From CAVUOA01 sp963742955 (lineage in GTDB: Bacteria; Bacteroidota; Ignavibacteria; Tepidaquicellales; OLB5): a DNA stretch of 64,000 bases. The position numbers and the translations under genes are program-made. Each line of letters opens with the position of its first letter. Position 1 is the first letter of the stretch. Positions 19,645 through 29,703 of the stretch are shown here, in pieces. The stretch spans positions 186,001-250,000 of the forward strand of contig CAVUOA010000012.1 of NCBI GenBank assembly GCA_963742955.1, read 5' to 3'. The notes beneath the pieces were generated by a model. That model did no database searches, was not told where the DNA came from, and saw only the letters and a list, made by a program, of their open reading frames with translations.

Positions 19645-20595
19645 TTAGGATAATAGCTGTTTCAGTTCGTATACGAAATTTTTTTTGCCTGTGAAGAGGT
19701 CGTTAAGCCTGTATTTTAAGTGTGAATCAATAATTTTCCTGAAAGTCTTTTCCGGTAAAAATGTTACCGCCAGCGCAGTGAAATTTTTTAAAGAAGGTAC
19801 ATGCCTTAAATAGCTGCGGGATGTATTTTTATTGCCGTAAAAGAAATTCTGCCATGCGCTCGTGGTTGCCCAGTAAAACTGGTCTCTTTTGCGTGCTGAG
19901 TTTATTAAATGCTTTAAAGCATAATCGTTGATTATATAGAAAATTTCACTGCTATCGCCTGTGCGTGTTCTTGAATCGTTTCTAAGCCTTGTGTAAGAAA
20001 GAAATTCAGGCATATTGTAAAACCTTGATTCATCTCTAATCCTGAAAAATAATTCGAAGTCCTCGTTTGCAGTAAAATTCTCGTTATATTTTGCCTTCTT
20101 GATAAGTGATTTCCTGTAAATGACAGATGAGGAATTTATAGGATTGTGCAGGTTCAGGTATTCGTAAATATCATTATGTTCAACCGGTTCTTTCAGAAGA
20201 AAAAGAACCTTGCCGGGGTTTTTAAAATAAACCGACCAGCTTGAAACAATATCGTATTCGGGATTCGATTTTAAAAAATTGATTTGTTTTTCAAGTCTTG
20301 AAGAAACGTTTAAATCATCTGCATCAATTCTTGCAACCCAATTGCCAGAGGCAATAGATATGCCGTAATTTAAAGCAGCGGAAGTCCCCCTGTGCTCTGT
20401 TTTTTTGTAAACAATTCTTGAATCTTTAAAGCCGTTTAAGATTTCTTCGGTGTTATCTGCTGAACCGTCATCAATAATTAAAAATTCAAACTCTTTATAA
20501 GTTTGGTTCAGAATACTCTTAACCGCAGAGCCAATATATTTTCCGCAGTTGTATGCGGGCATAAGAACGGTTATGTTTATTGGTTTTTCAGGCAT
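19645..20595 (-). CDS. GT2 family glycosyltransferase
   Basis: GT-A fold family 2 glycosyltransferase of 316 residues, cytoplasmic or membrane-associated. It has the typical start ITVLMPAYNCGKYIGSAVKS, then LIIDDGSADNT, the donor-binding GNWVARIDADD (DxD-type residues near 90-95) and a later ANEDFELFFRI acceptor motif. It overlaps the upstream GT4 gene by 19 nt and its stop codon touches the ATG of the GT39-like gene, so it is part of the same operon. The sugar is unknown. Confidence 0.88.
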   Translation of the reverse strand: MPEKPINITVLMPAYNCGKYIGSAVKSILNQTYKEFEFLIIDDGSADNTEEILNGFKDSRIVYKKTEHRGTSAALNYGISIASGNWVARIDADDLNVSSRLEKQINFLKSNPEYDIVSSWSVYFKNPGKVLFLLKEPVEHNDIYEYLNLHNPINSSSVIYRKSLIKKAKYNENFTANEDFELFFRIRDESRFYNMPEFLSYTRLRNDSRTRTGDSSEIFYIINDYALKHLINSARKRDQFYWATTSAWQNFFYGNKNTSRSYLRHVPSLKNFTALAVTFLPEKTFRKIIDSHLKYRLNDLFTGKKNFVYELKQLLS

Positions 20596-21646
20596 TCTTC
20601 ATACATCTTCAAGTGTTTTTGAATCATTGTTTTCATATTATACAGTTCCTTCACTTTATAATAAAAATGCTCTGCCATCGGCTTAAATGTCTGGTACCTG
20701 TCAATTGCCATTTTAATTCTAATCATCAGGTCATACTCATCACCGCTTTTGAATAACAGCCCGTCGATATCACTTTGAAATACAGGCTCAATAAAATCGG
20801 AATCAGAGGCTATGATAAGATTATTGTAAGCAGCAGCTTCTGTTATTACCGAGGGAAAACCTTCAGTGCCTGAATGCGCGGGGAAAACGAAAATGTGAGT
20901 TTCCCTTAATAACGCAGGCATATCTGTTACCCTGCCTAAAAATTTAATGTCTGTTTTGAGCTTATCATTAAGTGATTTAAGCTTATTTTCCTCTTCACCT
21001 TCACCTGCAATAAGGAACTCCGCCTTTTCTCTGTCATCTTTTGGCAGTAAACTCACAGCTTTAATAAAAATATCAAGTCCTTTCTCTGCAGTAAATCTTG
21101 ATGCAGCAAGTACTTTCAGCTTAATTACAATTTTTTTCGGCGGAACTGCGGGAATATCTATTCCGCACCTGATGAAATCAATATTTTCTTCCGGGGCGAT
21201 TTTATTTTTCAATAAATGTTCGAATATGTGTTCGTTGATTGCAATGATTTTACCGCTCCTGAAATGTTTTAATTTCCCTTTTTTGGGCAGTATACCGTGA
21301 TTAGTCTGAACAGTTTTAATTTTCCTGTGCTTTGCGGCATGTTCGGCAAGGTTTGCTGCATAATGAGTATGCGAGTGAACTATATCAATTTTGTATCTTT
21401 TAATAAAATTGGAAAGGTAAAGCAAGCTTTTGAATAGTTAATATAACCCCTTTTTTTGTGAAGGAAATGTTTATTAACGGTAATATTTATTTTTGCATCC
21501 TTAAATCGTTCAAGCCCGTCAGCTTCTCCGCATAAAGCGTACAGCCGTATGTTTTTTTCACGGCTAAGTCCGTGCGAAAGATTAAGAATATGAGTAGTTA
21601 CTCCGCTTGTGAAGTTAAGGTTATCTGTTAAGAATAAAATATTCAT
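20577..21646 (-). CDS. GT4 family glycosyltransferase (one frameshift)
   Basis: GT-B glycosyltransferase of about 356 residues. The N-terminal part (MNILFLTDNLNFTSGVTTHI) ends up out of frame after INYSK. Adding one A to the run near 21425-21432 gives INYSKSLLYLSNFIKRYKID followed by IVHSHTHYAANLAEHAAK, a normal GT4 core. The C-terminal domain has VLAASRFTAEKGLDIFIKAV and an intact EX7E motif (EGFPSVITE), so the enzyme looks complete once repaired. The start overlaps the stop of the next GT4 gene as ATGA, and the end overlaps the GT2 gene. Confidence 0.82.
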
Positions 21647-22767
21647 TTTGTTATGGATAAATAAATATTTTTGTAAGTATCATAAACATCGTGCCATGAA
21701 AGTATTTCGCCAATCGTACATGTGTTCTTCGAAATTTCCCGAAGCATATCAGAGTCGTTATTCAGGTAATTCAATATTTGGGCTAATTTTTCCGTATCAC
21801 CGAATTTTACAGTAAACCCGTTTTCACCGTTTTCTATATATCTCGATATACCGGTTTCTTCAGTAACAACAGGAACAAGTCCTGCTGCCATTGCTTCAGC
21901 AGTTGATATCGAGAATGTATCGTATTTATTTAAAGAAAGAAAAATATCTTTATCTTTGTAAAACTCGGCCAGCAGTTCACTATCAAGCTTATCGATATAA
22001 TTTACTGTTATTTTTGAATCTGTATCTGAAAATAATCCGTTGTTTTCTCCAATAACATACAGCTCGATAGGGAAAGTCAGCTTATTTAAAACTTCCTTCA
22101 GGTATTCTGCTGAGCTTTGTTTTAGAACGTTAAGATATTGAATTACAATTTTAAGATTACCTTCTTTTTGTAAAGATGAGGTATTTTTTTGTGAACAAAA
22201 CTCCTCATCTATACCGCCGGAAAGTATAACTGCCTTTGATTCGTCAATTTTAAAATATTTCTCTGCAATATCTATGGAATTTTCAGAGTAGAAAATCAAA
22301 ACATCTGAGTATTTTAGCAGCAGTTTTTCGCAAATTCTGTCTTTTAGCTTTAAAAACAGGGCAGTTTTCTTTAATTCGCTGTTTTCATAGGCTATTATAC
22401 CGTGGATATTGTAGATTATTCTTGATTTAAACAGCAATTTACTAACCAAAGCTAAAACAGCAAATCTTTCGTAAGTGATGATGTGAATAATTTCAGGTTT
22501 CCTTATTATTAATTCAGTTATGATTTTAAATAACCCTAATGTCAGAACTTGGGAACCGTTTAGGTGCTTTGAACCTTCTTTCCCGAATAATTTTTTTGAG
22601 ATGCCGTATTTATTTCCGTCAAAAAAATATTGAATAAAACAGCTCTTGTAAAGCTTACTATGTTCGCAGAAAATTCTGTTTGCAGTTTTCTCCGGTCCCG
22701 ATAGTATATCCGAATCATTAAACCTTCCCAAAAAAACAACATCAATTTTTTCTTTTTCTCTCTTCAT
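21643..22767 (-). CDS. GT4 family glycosyltransferase
   Basis: GT-B glycosyltransferase of about 374 residues. The ATG at 22767 (MKREKEKIDVVFLGRFND) is preferred over a TTG nine bases upstream and has AAGG just before it. The N-terminal domain contains PEIIHIITYERFAVLALV and RIIYNIHGIIAYEN. The C-terminal domain has a DX7E version of the donor motif (DTFSISTAE) followed by AMAAGLVPVVTEETG. It overlaps the upstream methyltransferase by 26 nt and the downstream GT4 by four. Role: one sugar-addition step of the glycan built by this operon. Confidence 0.85.
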   Translation of the reverse strand: MKREKEKIDVVFLGRFNDSDILSGPEKTANRIFCEHSKLYKSCFIQYFFDGNKYGISKKLFGKEGSKHLNGSQVLTLGLFKIITELIIRKPEIIHIITYERFAVLALVSKLLFKSRIIYNIHGIIAYENSELKKTALFLKLKDRICEKLLLKYSDVLIFYSENSIDIAEKYFKIDESKAVILSGGIDEEFCSQKNTSSLQKEGNLKIVIQYLNVLKQSSAEYLKEVLNKLTFPIELYVIGENNGLFSDTDSKITVNYIDKLDSELLAEFYKDKDIFLSLNKYDTFSISTAEAMAAGLVPVVTEETGISRYIENGENGFTVKFGDTEKLAQILNYLNNDSDMLREISKNTCTIGEILSWHDVYDTYKNIYLSITK

Positions 22768-23413
22768 AGCCTTCAATTAATCTCTTCAATCCGAGTTTGT
22801 GTTTCAGAATATTTTTAATGTTGAAATATCTTCCGAAACGTTTTTCGAATTTTATTTTATCACCGGATAAAAGCACAACACTGTAGTTTCTGAGTGTTAA
22901 ATCAGTAAAGCTCTTAATTTTATAATATTTGAATTTTGTAAAGTCATTATTGTACCAGATGCTTTTATGCGCTTCATAAGGGTTTCCGTTTTCGGGATTT
23001 TGCTGCCAGTATTTGCCGATAGGAATTGTGATTAAAACATATTTGCCTTTTTGCATGCAGAGCTTAATAAGCTCTTCACCGTCTTTTTTGGAGAAATGTT
23101 CTATAACATCACCGCAGTTAATTAAATCATAACGTTTTTCGGTTTTCCTAATAAATTCAAGAGCATCCTCAATGTATATATTATTATAAAAATATTTATG
23201 ATAGTTCTGAATATACGGCTCATAAATTTCAATCCCGTCAATTACCCTTTCCCATTTGCCGTCGTATTTTCCGTTTTCCCAGATTTCAAGAAATTCACGG
23301 AACAATATGCCCCATCTTCCGAAACCAACACCAATATCGAGTATTGATTGGGGATTCAGCTTTCTTACAAGCTCAATGTTATACGAAATATTTTGCCAGT
23401 TTGATGTTCCCAT
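22742..23413 (-). CDS. SAM-dependent methyltransferase
   Basis: Class I methyltransferase-like protein of 223 residues. Motif I is ILDIGVGFGRWG (24-35), and YDLINCGDVIEHFSKKDGEE carries the strand-4 motif. TIPIGKYWQQNPENGNPYEAHKS resembles TylF/FkbM-adjacent methyltransferases in surface-glycan clusters. It is the first gene of the long glycan operon: a 153-nt non-coding gap lies upstream and the following GT4 overlaps its end. A promoter is expected in 23414-23566, but no clear consensus could be assigned. Confidence 0.8.
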   Translation of the reverse strand: MGTSNWQNISYNIELVRKLNPQSILDIGVGFGRWGILFREFLEIWENGKYDGKWERVIDGIEIYEPYIQNYHKYFYNNIYIEDALEFIRKTEKRYDLINCGDVIEHFSKKDGEELIKLCMQKGKYVLITIPIGKYWQQNPENGNPYEAHKSIWYNNDFTKFKYYKIKSFTDLTLRNYSVVLLSGDKIKFEKRFGRYFNIKNILKHKLGLKRLIEGYEERKRKN

Positions 23414-23566
23414 AAGTACTTAAAATCATGATAAATTAATCATGTTTTTGCTATTATGAAACCGATAAAGAAATGAGAAAAAGAAGGCGTTTGTAACGTT
23501 TTTTATGAGCGGAAACTGATAGTGGTATTTTATTTCAGTTCTTCAAAGACTGAAAATTAACTATAA

Positions 23567-24097
23567 TTATTTTTTATAATTTTTTATAAACTCGTCTTTC
23601 CTTGTTTTTATTTCATCCCATGTGGTTTGAGGAACCATATTTTTTATTTCATCATAGATTTTATCAACCTTTTCTTTATATCCGGCTGCAGGGAAGTAAG
23701 GTGTAGATACTCTGGGCGGTATCTGGTCTAAATTAGGGTCCTGTTCAAGTACTACAGTCATGTTCTGTAGCGGTCCCCCGACAGGAAGCAATGAATCCGG
23801 CAGAGATGGAATCGATTCGTTTAAAATATTCGATTCGGAAATAATATTATCGAGTTTATTGATATCATCTTCGGAAAATTTCAAAGCGAATACCCATGAG
23901 TCCATTTCGGAATAATCGGGATAGTAAACCAGTGTACCGAATCCGGCGGAATTAATTGTCAAATCATACTTGTAATAATGCGGAGGAGGTATTGTTCCTG
24001 TTTGATAATGATACATAATATCAGTCCATTTAGGACCCGCTAAACCAAATCCGGTGATTATAAATATATTAATAATTATTAACAGTGTTTTTTTCAT
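23567..24097 (-). CDS. Secreted protein of unknown function
   Basis: A 176-residue protein with a signal peptide (about 1-20, MKKTLLIIINIFIITGFGLA) and no lipobox or sorting domain, so probably periplasmic. The mature part has YKYDLTINSAGFGTLVYYPD, which resembles a small beta-rich domain, a loop with PVGGPLQNMTVVLEQ, and a charged helical tail. No family is recognised. It follows the ABC permease by 47 nt and may be transcribed with the importer. Confidence 0.65.
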   Translation of the reverse strand: MKKTLLIIINIFIITGFGLAGPKWTDIMYHYQTGTIPPPHYYKYDLTINSAGFGTLVYYPDYSEMDSWVFALKFSEDDINKLDNIISESNILNESIPSLPDSLLPVGGPLQNMTVVLEQDPNLDQIPPRVSTPYFPAAGYKEKVDKIYDEIKNMVPQTTWDEIKTRKDEFIKNYKK

Positions 24098-24144
24098 GTT
24101 TTATATATTTTACTTAAGTTGTGTTTGGTTGTTCCCTAAAATAA

Positions 24145-25051
24145 CTATTCTTCACCTTTTTCGTAAGGTATTCCGTCGGCGGCAGGCGGAATAGATTTGC
24201 CAATAAACCCTGCTAATACTATAATTGTCAGTATATAAGGCAGCATCTGGATAAATTGCGTCGGTACAGGCAGATTCTGAAACTGGATTGAAAGACTCTC
24301 TGCAAATCCAAATATCAAGCATGCTCCCGCCGCTCCCCAGGGATTCCATTTTCCTATTATCATTGCTGCAAGCGCTATATAACCTCTTCCGGCGGACATG
24401 TTATCCGTAAAGCTGTGCTGTTCGAATGCGAGCCACGCTCCACCGAGTGATGCAAGCGCTCCGCTTATCAGTACACCAGCATATCTTATTTTATTTACGC
24501 TGATTCCCAGTGAATCCGCAGCTTCGGGGTTTTCACCAACCGAGCGCAGCCGCAAGCCGAATCTGGTTTTGTAAATGGTAAAATAAGAAAATATTAGCAA
24601 AAGTATACAAAGCAGTATGAAAGGGTTTCCTAATAAGGGAACTGATGATAATAGCAGGAATATTTATGGTTTCAAGACCTATAATTCTTTCTGAATTGCT
24701 GGAGCTGTTAAAAATTATTTTGCAGAAGAATTTTGTTAAGCCGACTGCGAAAAGATTAATGGCAATTCCGCTGACAATTTGGTTTGCTTTGAAAGTCACC
24801 GATGCTATTGCATGGAGCAAAGCAACCGCTAACCCCGAGAGAACACCGAAAAGTATTCCGATTAAAACGCTGTTAAAATAAAATGTTCCTACGGTTGTGA
24901 AGAATGCGCCGATTAATAAAATACCTTCAAGCGCAATGTTTACCACTCCGCCTTTCTCGGAAAATACTCCTCCGAGCGAGGGCAGAAGGTAAGGAATTGT
25001 AATCCTTACAGTCTGCAGAAAAAAAGCGTAACTTAAAATACTTTCAAGCAT
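24145..25051 (-). CDS. ABC transporter permease, BMP/nucleoside type (one frameshift)
   Basis: Second inner-membrane permease of a BMP-type (NupOPQ/RnsD-like) importer, about 302 residues. The first part has GGVFSEKGGVVNIALEGILL, the family hallmark, and the second has RFGLRLRSVGENPEAADSLG and GRGYIALAAMIIGKWNPWGA. A single indel near 24635-24660 splits them; the correct continuation reads VPLLGNPFILLCILLLIFSY. It overlaps the upstream permease by 8 nt. With the lipoprotein, ATPase and other permease it completes the importer, whose usual substrates are purine nucleosides. Confidence 0.85.
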
Positions 25052-26096
25052 TAAAGCTTAATTTAAATTTTTTCTTCTCCAGTATTTTTGATATTATTAT
25101 AACAAAGAAAATCACAATAGCCTGAAGCATTGTAACAAGCTCTTTGGGCACGAGTGTATTAACCGTAAGCCCGCCGTACTCCAGAATTCCGAAAAATATT
25201 GATACCAGTATTACACCGAATGGATTATTTTTTGCAATCAAAGCAGCTGCAATGCCGATGTATCCGGCGCCCTCGGAAAAGCCGAGTTCAAAATAATGTT
25301 TATAGCCGTTAACAAAATTTGTTCCTGCAAGTCCCGCAAATCCGCCCGATACCGCCATAGCAGAAAAAGTAAGCCATTTAATTTTCATTTTGGCATATTG
25401 CGCGGCATTTTTATTTAAGCCTAAAGTAGTAATCTCGTAACCGTATTTTGTTTTCCGGATAGCTATATAAAAAACTAAGCAAGCAAGAAGAGCAATTATA
25501 AAGCTCAGGTTAAAAGGCGAGCCTTTGAAAAGTCCTGTAAATGAATCAAACCTGGCAATCTCGGCTGCAGGCGCAATTTCGGGAGTATGTACCGTAGCCT
25601 GAACGTTAAAAACTTCATTAACAAGATAGCTTACCAGCGCGGCGGCGATAAAATTAAGCATAATAGTATTAATCACTTCATGAGAACCAAACCTTGCCTT
25701 AAGATAGCCTGCAATTCCTCCCCAAAAAGCACCGCCAATGAATCCCGCAATTATGCTCAATGGAAGAAGTATAACAGCAGGCAAAGTAATGAAAGTAAAT
25801 CCAACCCACGCAGATGCAAACGCACCGATGACAAGCTGCCCTTCAGCGCCGATGTTGAATAATCCCGCTCTGAACGCAAATGCAACTGCAAGTCCTGTAA
25901 ATATTAAAGGAGTTGATTTAAATAACACCTGCCCGATTCCGTATGAATTACCGAGTGTCCCGCTGAATAATCTTGTATAAACTTCGATTGGATTTTTTCC
26001 GACTATTGAAATAAATACAGCGCCAACGAGCAGAGATAAAATTATTGCAATAAGAGGGCTTAGCAGTGATTGAAAATATTTTCTGTAATTATTCAA
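25044..26096 (-). CDS. ABC transporter permease, BMP/nucleoside type
   Basis: First permease of the importer, 350 residues with about ten membrane segments. It has the family segments FTGLAVAFAFRAGLFNIGAE (near 65-84), GEGQLVIGAF-like sequence and a conserved SEGAGYIGIAAALIAKNNP near the C-terminus, as in YufP/NupP proteins. The start is a TTG that overlaps the last eight bases of the ATPase gene, so translation is coupled. Confidence 0.87.
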   Translation of the reverse strand: MNNYRKYFQSLLSPLIAIILSLLVGAVFISIVGKNPIEVYTRLFSGTLGNSYGIGQVLFKSTPLIFTGLAVAFAFRAGLFNIGAEGQLVIGAFASAWVGFTFITLPAVILLPLSIIAGFIGGAFWGGIAGYLKARFGSHEVINTIMLNFIAAALVSYLVNEVFNVQATVHTPEIAPAAEIARFDSFTGLFKGSPFNLSFIIALLACLVFYIAIRKTKYGYEITTLGLNKNAAQYAKMKIKWLTFSAMAVSGGFAGLAGTNFVNGYKHYFELGFSEGAGYIGIAAALIAKNNPFGVILVSIFFGILEYGGLTVNTLVPKELVTMLQAIVIFFVIIISKILEKKKFKLSFNA

Positions 26097-27592
26097 TGTT
26101 TCTCTTTGCTCCGGTCATATACATTCCTAATTCACGTTCATTTGTTTTATCTGCATCAAGTACTGCTGCAATTTCACCTTTATATAAAACGGCAATTCTA
26201 TCGGAAATATTTATCAGCTCTTTTAAATCCGATGATACCAATAATACTGCTTTGCCTTCAGCTTTTGTCTTTAGAAGACTTTTATGAACAAAACCTGCCG
26301 CCTTTATATCAAGTCCTCTTGTGGGATGGCTTGCTGCTATAAGTTTAGTATCTTTTGTGAGTTCTCTTGCTGCTGCAACTTTTTGCTGGTTGCCTCCGGA
26401 AAGTTCTTTTATTTTCTGCGAGGGATTAACCGGGCGGATATCGTAAGTATCAATCAAAATGGATGTGTAATTGTTAAGGTTATCTTTCTTAATGAAAAGT
26501 TTACCCGAAAACCTTTCCTCATCCTGCCTTCCGAGCAGCACATTTTCTGAAATTGAAAAATCCATAACAATTCCGTTTTTATGCCTGTCAGCAGGAATGT
26601 GCGCTATGGACTGATGATTTACAGTTTTGCCTTCAATTGTTATTTCTCCATTATGGATTTTTCTGAGTGAAGTAATTGCTTCAATCATTTCCGTTTGCCC
26701 GTTGCCTTCAACCCCTGCAATTCCGAATATTTCTCCGCTCCTCACTGTAAAAGATATGTTCTTTACAGCTTCAATTCCTTTATCATTTAAAACTGAAAGG
26801 TTGAAAACTTTTAATATCTCATTTCCGAAATTGCTTTTTGTTTTCCGTTCTTCGCCGGGCAAATCTCCGCCCACCATAAGCCTTGCAATTTCTTCTTTTG
26901 AAGTATCTTTGGTTTTCATTGAACCTGTGACCTCTCCATGCCGTAAAACCGTAACAGAGTCACTGATTTGCATAACTTCATCAAGCTTATGTGTAATCAG
27001 GATAATTGTTTTGCCTTCCGATTTAAGTTCATTAAGTGTTCCGAACAAGGCATCAATTTCCTGCGGGGTGAGCACAGCAGTGGGTTCATCGAGTATTAGA
27101 ATTCCGGCGTTCCTGTAAAGGATTTTTAAAATCTCGACCTTTTGCTGAAGTCCTACGGGCAGATTTTCTATTTTTTCTTTGATATCAATTTCGATATTGA
27201 AATCCTGCACCAGCTTATTTATTTTTTCCTCTGCTGATTTGAAATCAAGCATTCCGAATAATTTTGTTTCTTCGTCACCCAGTATAATATTTTCTGTTAC
27301 AGACAGCGGATTAACAAGCATAAAATGCTGATGAACCATTCCAATGCCGAGCTTGATTGCATCGGAAGGTGAGTTTAGAATTTCTTGTTTGCCGTTTATT
27401 TTGATTGAAGCCGCTCTCGGGTGAGTACATACCATAGAGGATTTTCATGAGTGTCGATTTCCCCGCGCCGTTTTCTCCGACGAGCGCATGAATTTCTCCC
27501 TTCATGACGGAAAAATTTACTGACCTGTTGGCAATAACATTATCACCAAAGGTTTTTGTGATGCCTGACATATTTACTGCAAGTTCCGGCAT
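26089..27592 (-). CDS. ABC transporter ATP-binding protein, BMP/nucleoside type (one frameshift)
   Basis: Double ABC-domain ATPase of about 501 residues, matching the ~510 of NupO/YufO proteins. The first domain has Walker A GENGAGKST (near 39-47), Q-loop HQHFML, signature LPVGLQQKVEI and Walker B ILILDEPTAVLTP. The second domain has the degenerate GVEGNGQTEMIEA, the signature LSGGNQQKVAAAREL and the HPTRGLD segment typical of this family. An indel near 27405-27415 breaks the first domain. Removing one T (read on the gene strand) gives GMYSPESGSIKINGKQ, the expected sequence. It starts 69 nt after the binding-protein gene, with a REP element between. Confidence 0.87.
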
Positions 27593-27618
27593 TGTAGCTT
27601 GTTATTAATAGGTAATTT

Positions 27619-27643
27619 TGTCATTCCCGCGAAAGCGGGAATC
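27619..27643 (+). repeat. REP-like palindrome, family A, copy 2
   Basis: TGTC followed by ATTCCCGC, loop GAAA and GCGGGAATC. It is identical over 25 nt to the reverse complement of 61-85. It lies inside the importer operon, between the binding protein and the ATPase, where an mRNA hairpin could set relative expression. Confidence 0.8.
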
Positions 27644-27660
27644 CGGTAAACAGATATTTT

Positions 27661-28681
27661 TTATTCCGTTGGTACGTTTATTTTTCCGTCAATAATTTCC
27701 TGCCTGATTTCTTCAACTTTCTTATGAACTTCATCCGGTATCAGGTCTTTATTCTTATCATTATATATATAATCGACGCCTTTTGATTTTAATCCGAATG
27801 TTTCTGCTCTTCCGCCCTTGAATGTTCCGTCTTTAGCTTCCTTAATGCAGTTAAAAACAGCTTCATCAACTACTTTTATCATGCTTGTGAGTATAAATCC
27901 GGGCGCTTCATCATACTGGTCTGAATCAACTCCGATAGCAAGTTTTTTAGTTTCACGCGCGGCTTCAAACACTCCGAGCCCTGTTACACCCGAAGCGTGG
28001 TAAATAATATCGGCGCCTTGTGAATACTGTCCCATGGCAAGCTCTTTGCCTTTACCGGGATTTTTAAAAGCATCGCCTGTAACACCTGCGTATCCAATAA
28101 GGACTTTGCAGTTTGGGTTAACATATTTTACACCTGCGGTGTAAGCTTTTTCGAATTTTTTGATTAAGGGGAGATTCCATTCCTCCGACAAAACCTACAG
28201 TGTTGGTTTTCGTAATAAGTCCCGCTAAAGCGCCTACTAAGAATGAGCCTTCTTCTTCTTTAAATTCCAGCGCAATAAGGTTTGGAGGCAAAGTTTTACC
28301 CGGTGTGATAGTGTAATCAACGCATGCAAATTTTTTATTTGGAAATTCCTCCGCCATTTTGGTTATTTCATCGGTGAAAATAAAACCGATTCCGAATATT
28401 ATTGCAATATCATCTCTTGAAGCAAATTGCCTTAAGGCAGCTTCGCGGTCACCTCCCGGTCCCGGTTCTATATATTCATATTCAATCCCGAGTTCTTTTT
28501 TGGCTTTTTCAAGCCCCCTGTAAGCCGCATCGTTAAATGATTTATCGCCCCTGCCGCCAACATCGAAGACAAGCCCGACTTTTAAATTCTGATTATTTTT
28601 CTGTTCTGTGTTTTTCTTTACTCCGCAGGAGGAGAAAAAGAATATTGAAATGACTGCGAAAAGTATAAAGTGATTTTTCAC
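27661..28681 (-). CDS. BMP family substrate-binding lipoprotein (one frameshift)
   Basis: Periplasmic lipoprotein binding component of the importer, about 340 residues, in the PnrA/TmpC/Med family that binds purine nucleosides. The signal sequence ends with the lipobox FFSSCG. Family sequences include VGLVFDVGGRGDKSFNDAAY, GFIFTDEITKMAEEFPNKKF and VGFVGGMESPL. An indel in a C-run near 28168-28173 breaks the frame; SPLIKKFEKAYTAGVKYVNP follows in the other frame. The later part has YHASGVTGLGVFEAA and AIGVDSDQ. The start is uncertain: GTG at 28681 gives the most sensible signal peptide, TTG at 28732 is the far alternative. Confidence 0.85.
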
Positions 28682-28863
28682 TGTAAGTATGTTAATTTTA
28701 TCAAAATTAAAGCAATTTTTAAAGAGGTGCAATTCATTAGGAATTTAGCTGAAATCGGGAACTTTTTTGTTTGCAAATTACAAGTACGATAATTTTCTGA
28801 ATACTAATTCCGTGAATATTGTATTATGTTTAAAAAGATTAAATCCGGGGGTAAGCATCCGTA

Positions 28864-29676
28864 ATGTTAGCTGCTATTAAACATAATTCTGTATTTTTAT
28901 TCTTCTTGCTTATATTAGCCGTTTTATCAAAGGAAACCTTTGCTCAATCGGACACTATAACTGTATGTTCAACTTCACTGCCTAAACAAATTCCTGATGA
29001 AGGGACGATTTATGATACAATCATGGTTTCGTCATTTGGATATTTGATAGGGCTTGATGTTAATCTTACCATTTATCATACCTGGGATGCAGACCTATCG
29101 ATGTATTTAATTTCACCTGCTAATTTACAGATTGAATTAAGCAGCGGCAACGGCGGCTCAGGTGATAATTATGTCAACACAACATTCGATGATGACGCTC
29201 TTTTGCCAATTACAGCAGGCTCAGCTCCGTTTACAGGCAGTTTCCGTCCTGAAATGCCGTTAAGCATTTTAGGCAGCATACCGATTGCCGGACGTTGGAT
29301 ATTAAAAGTAAGCGATGATGCCGCGGGCGATACAGGTCAGCTTATAAGCTGGTGCCTGATTATTCACCGCTCAACCGGCAGTGTAGGAATATCAGGTAAT
29401 ACAAATCCCCTGCGGTATGAGCTTGAACAGAACTACCCGAACCCTTTCAATACAAGCACGAAAATTAATTTTAGTATTGTAAAACAAAGCAGTGTTAAAA
29501 TTACACTTTACGACTCTGATGGAATGGAGGTTAAACCGCTCTTAAGCTCTAATTTGTCTGCCGGGAAATATGATTTATATTTTAATGCAAATGAATTGGC
29601 ATCAGGAGTCTATTTTTATTCAATGTATCTCGACGGAAGCTTCTTTAAGTCAAGGAAATTGGTTTTACTAAAATAA
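28864..29676 (+). CDS. P-domain T9SS cargo protein
   Basis: Secreted protein of 270 residues. A signal peptide (1-27) precedes a proprotein convertase P domain (~30-180, PF01483 type) with LDVNLTIYHTWDADLSMYLI, SGDNYVNTTFDDDA and GRWILKVSDDAAGDTGQL. The remaining ~80 residues are a T9SS type A domain (QNYPNPFNTSTKI). P domains normally sit next to proteases; here the domain stands alone, and its closest relative is fused to a peptidase in the next gene, 27 nt downstream. It is the first plus-strand gene after a divergent 182-nt spacer. Confidence 0.88.
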   Translation: MLAAIKHNSVFLFFLLILAVLSKETFAQSDTITVCSTSLPKQIPDEGTIYDTIMVSSFGYLIGLDVNLTIYHTWDADLSMYLISPANLQIELSSGNGGSGDNYVNTTFDDDALLPITAGSAPFTGSFRPEMPLSILGSIPIAGRWILKVSDDAAGDTGQLISWCLIIHRSTGSVGISGNTNPLRYELEQNYPNPFNTSTKINFSIVKQSSVKITLYDSDGMEVKPLLSSNLSAGKYDLYFNANELASGVYFYSMYLDGSFFKSRKLVLLK

Positions 29677-29703
29677 AAAATAATTTAAACTAAAGGAATT
29701 GTT

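Noticed and set aside
23533..23556. Hairpin TTTCAGT...ACTGAAA past the 23567 gene, considered as a terminator
   Set aside because: A stem of only 7 bp, AT-rich, and no T-run on the gene's strand.
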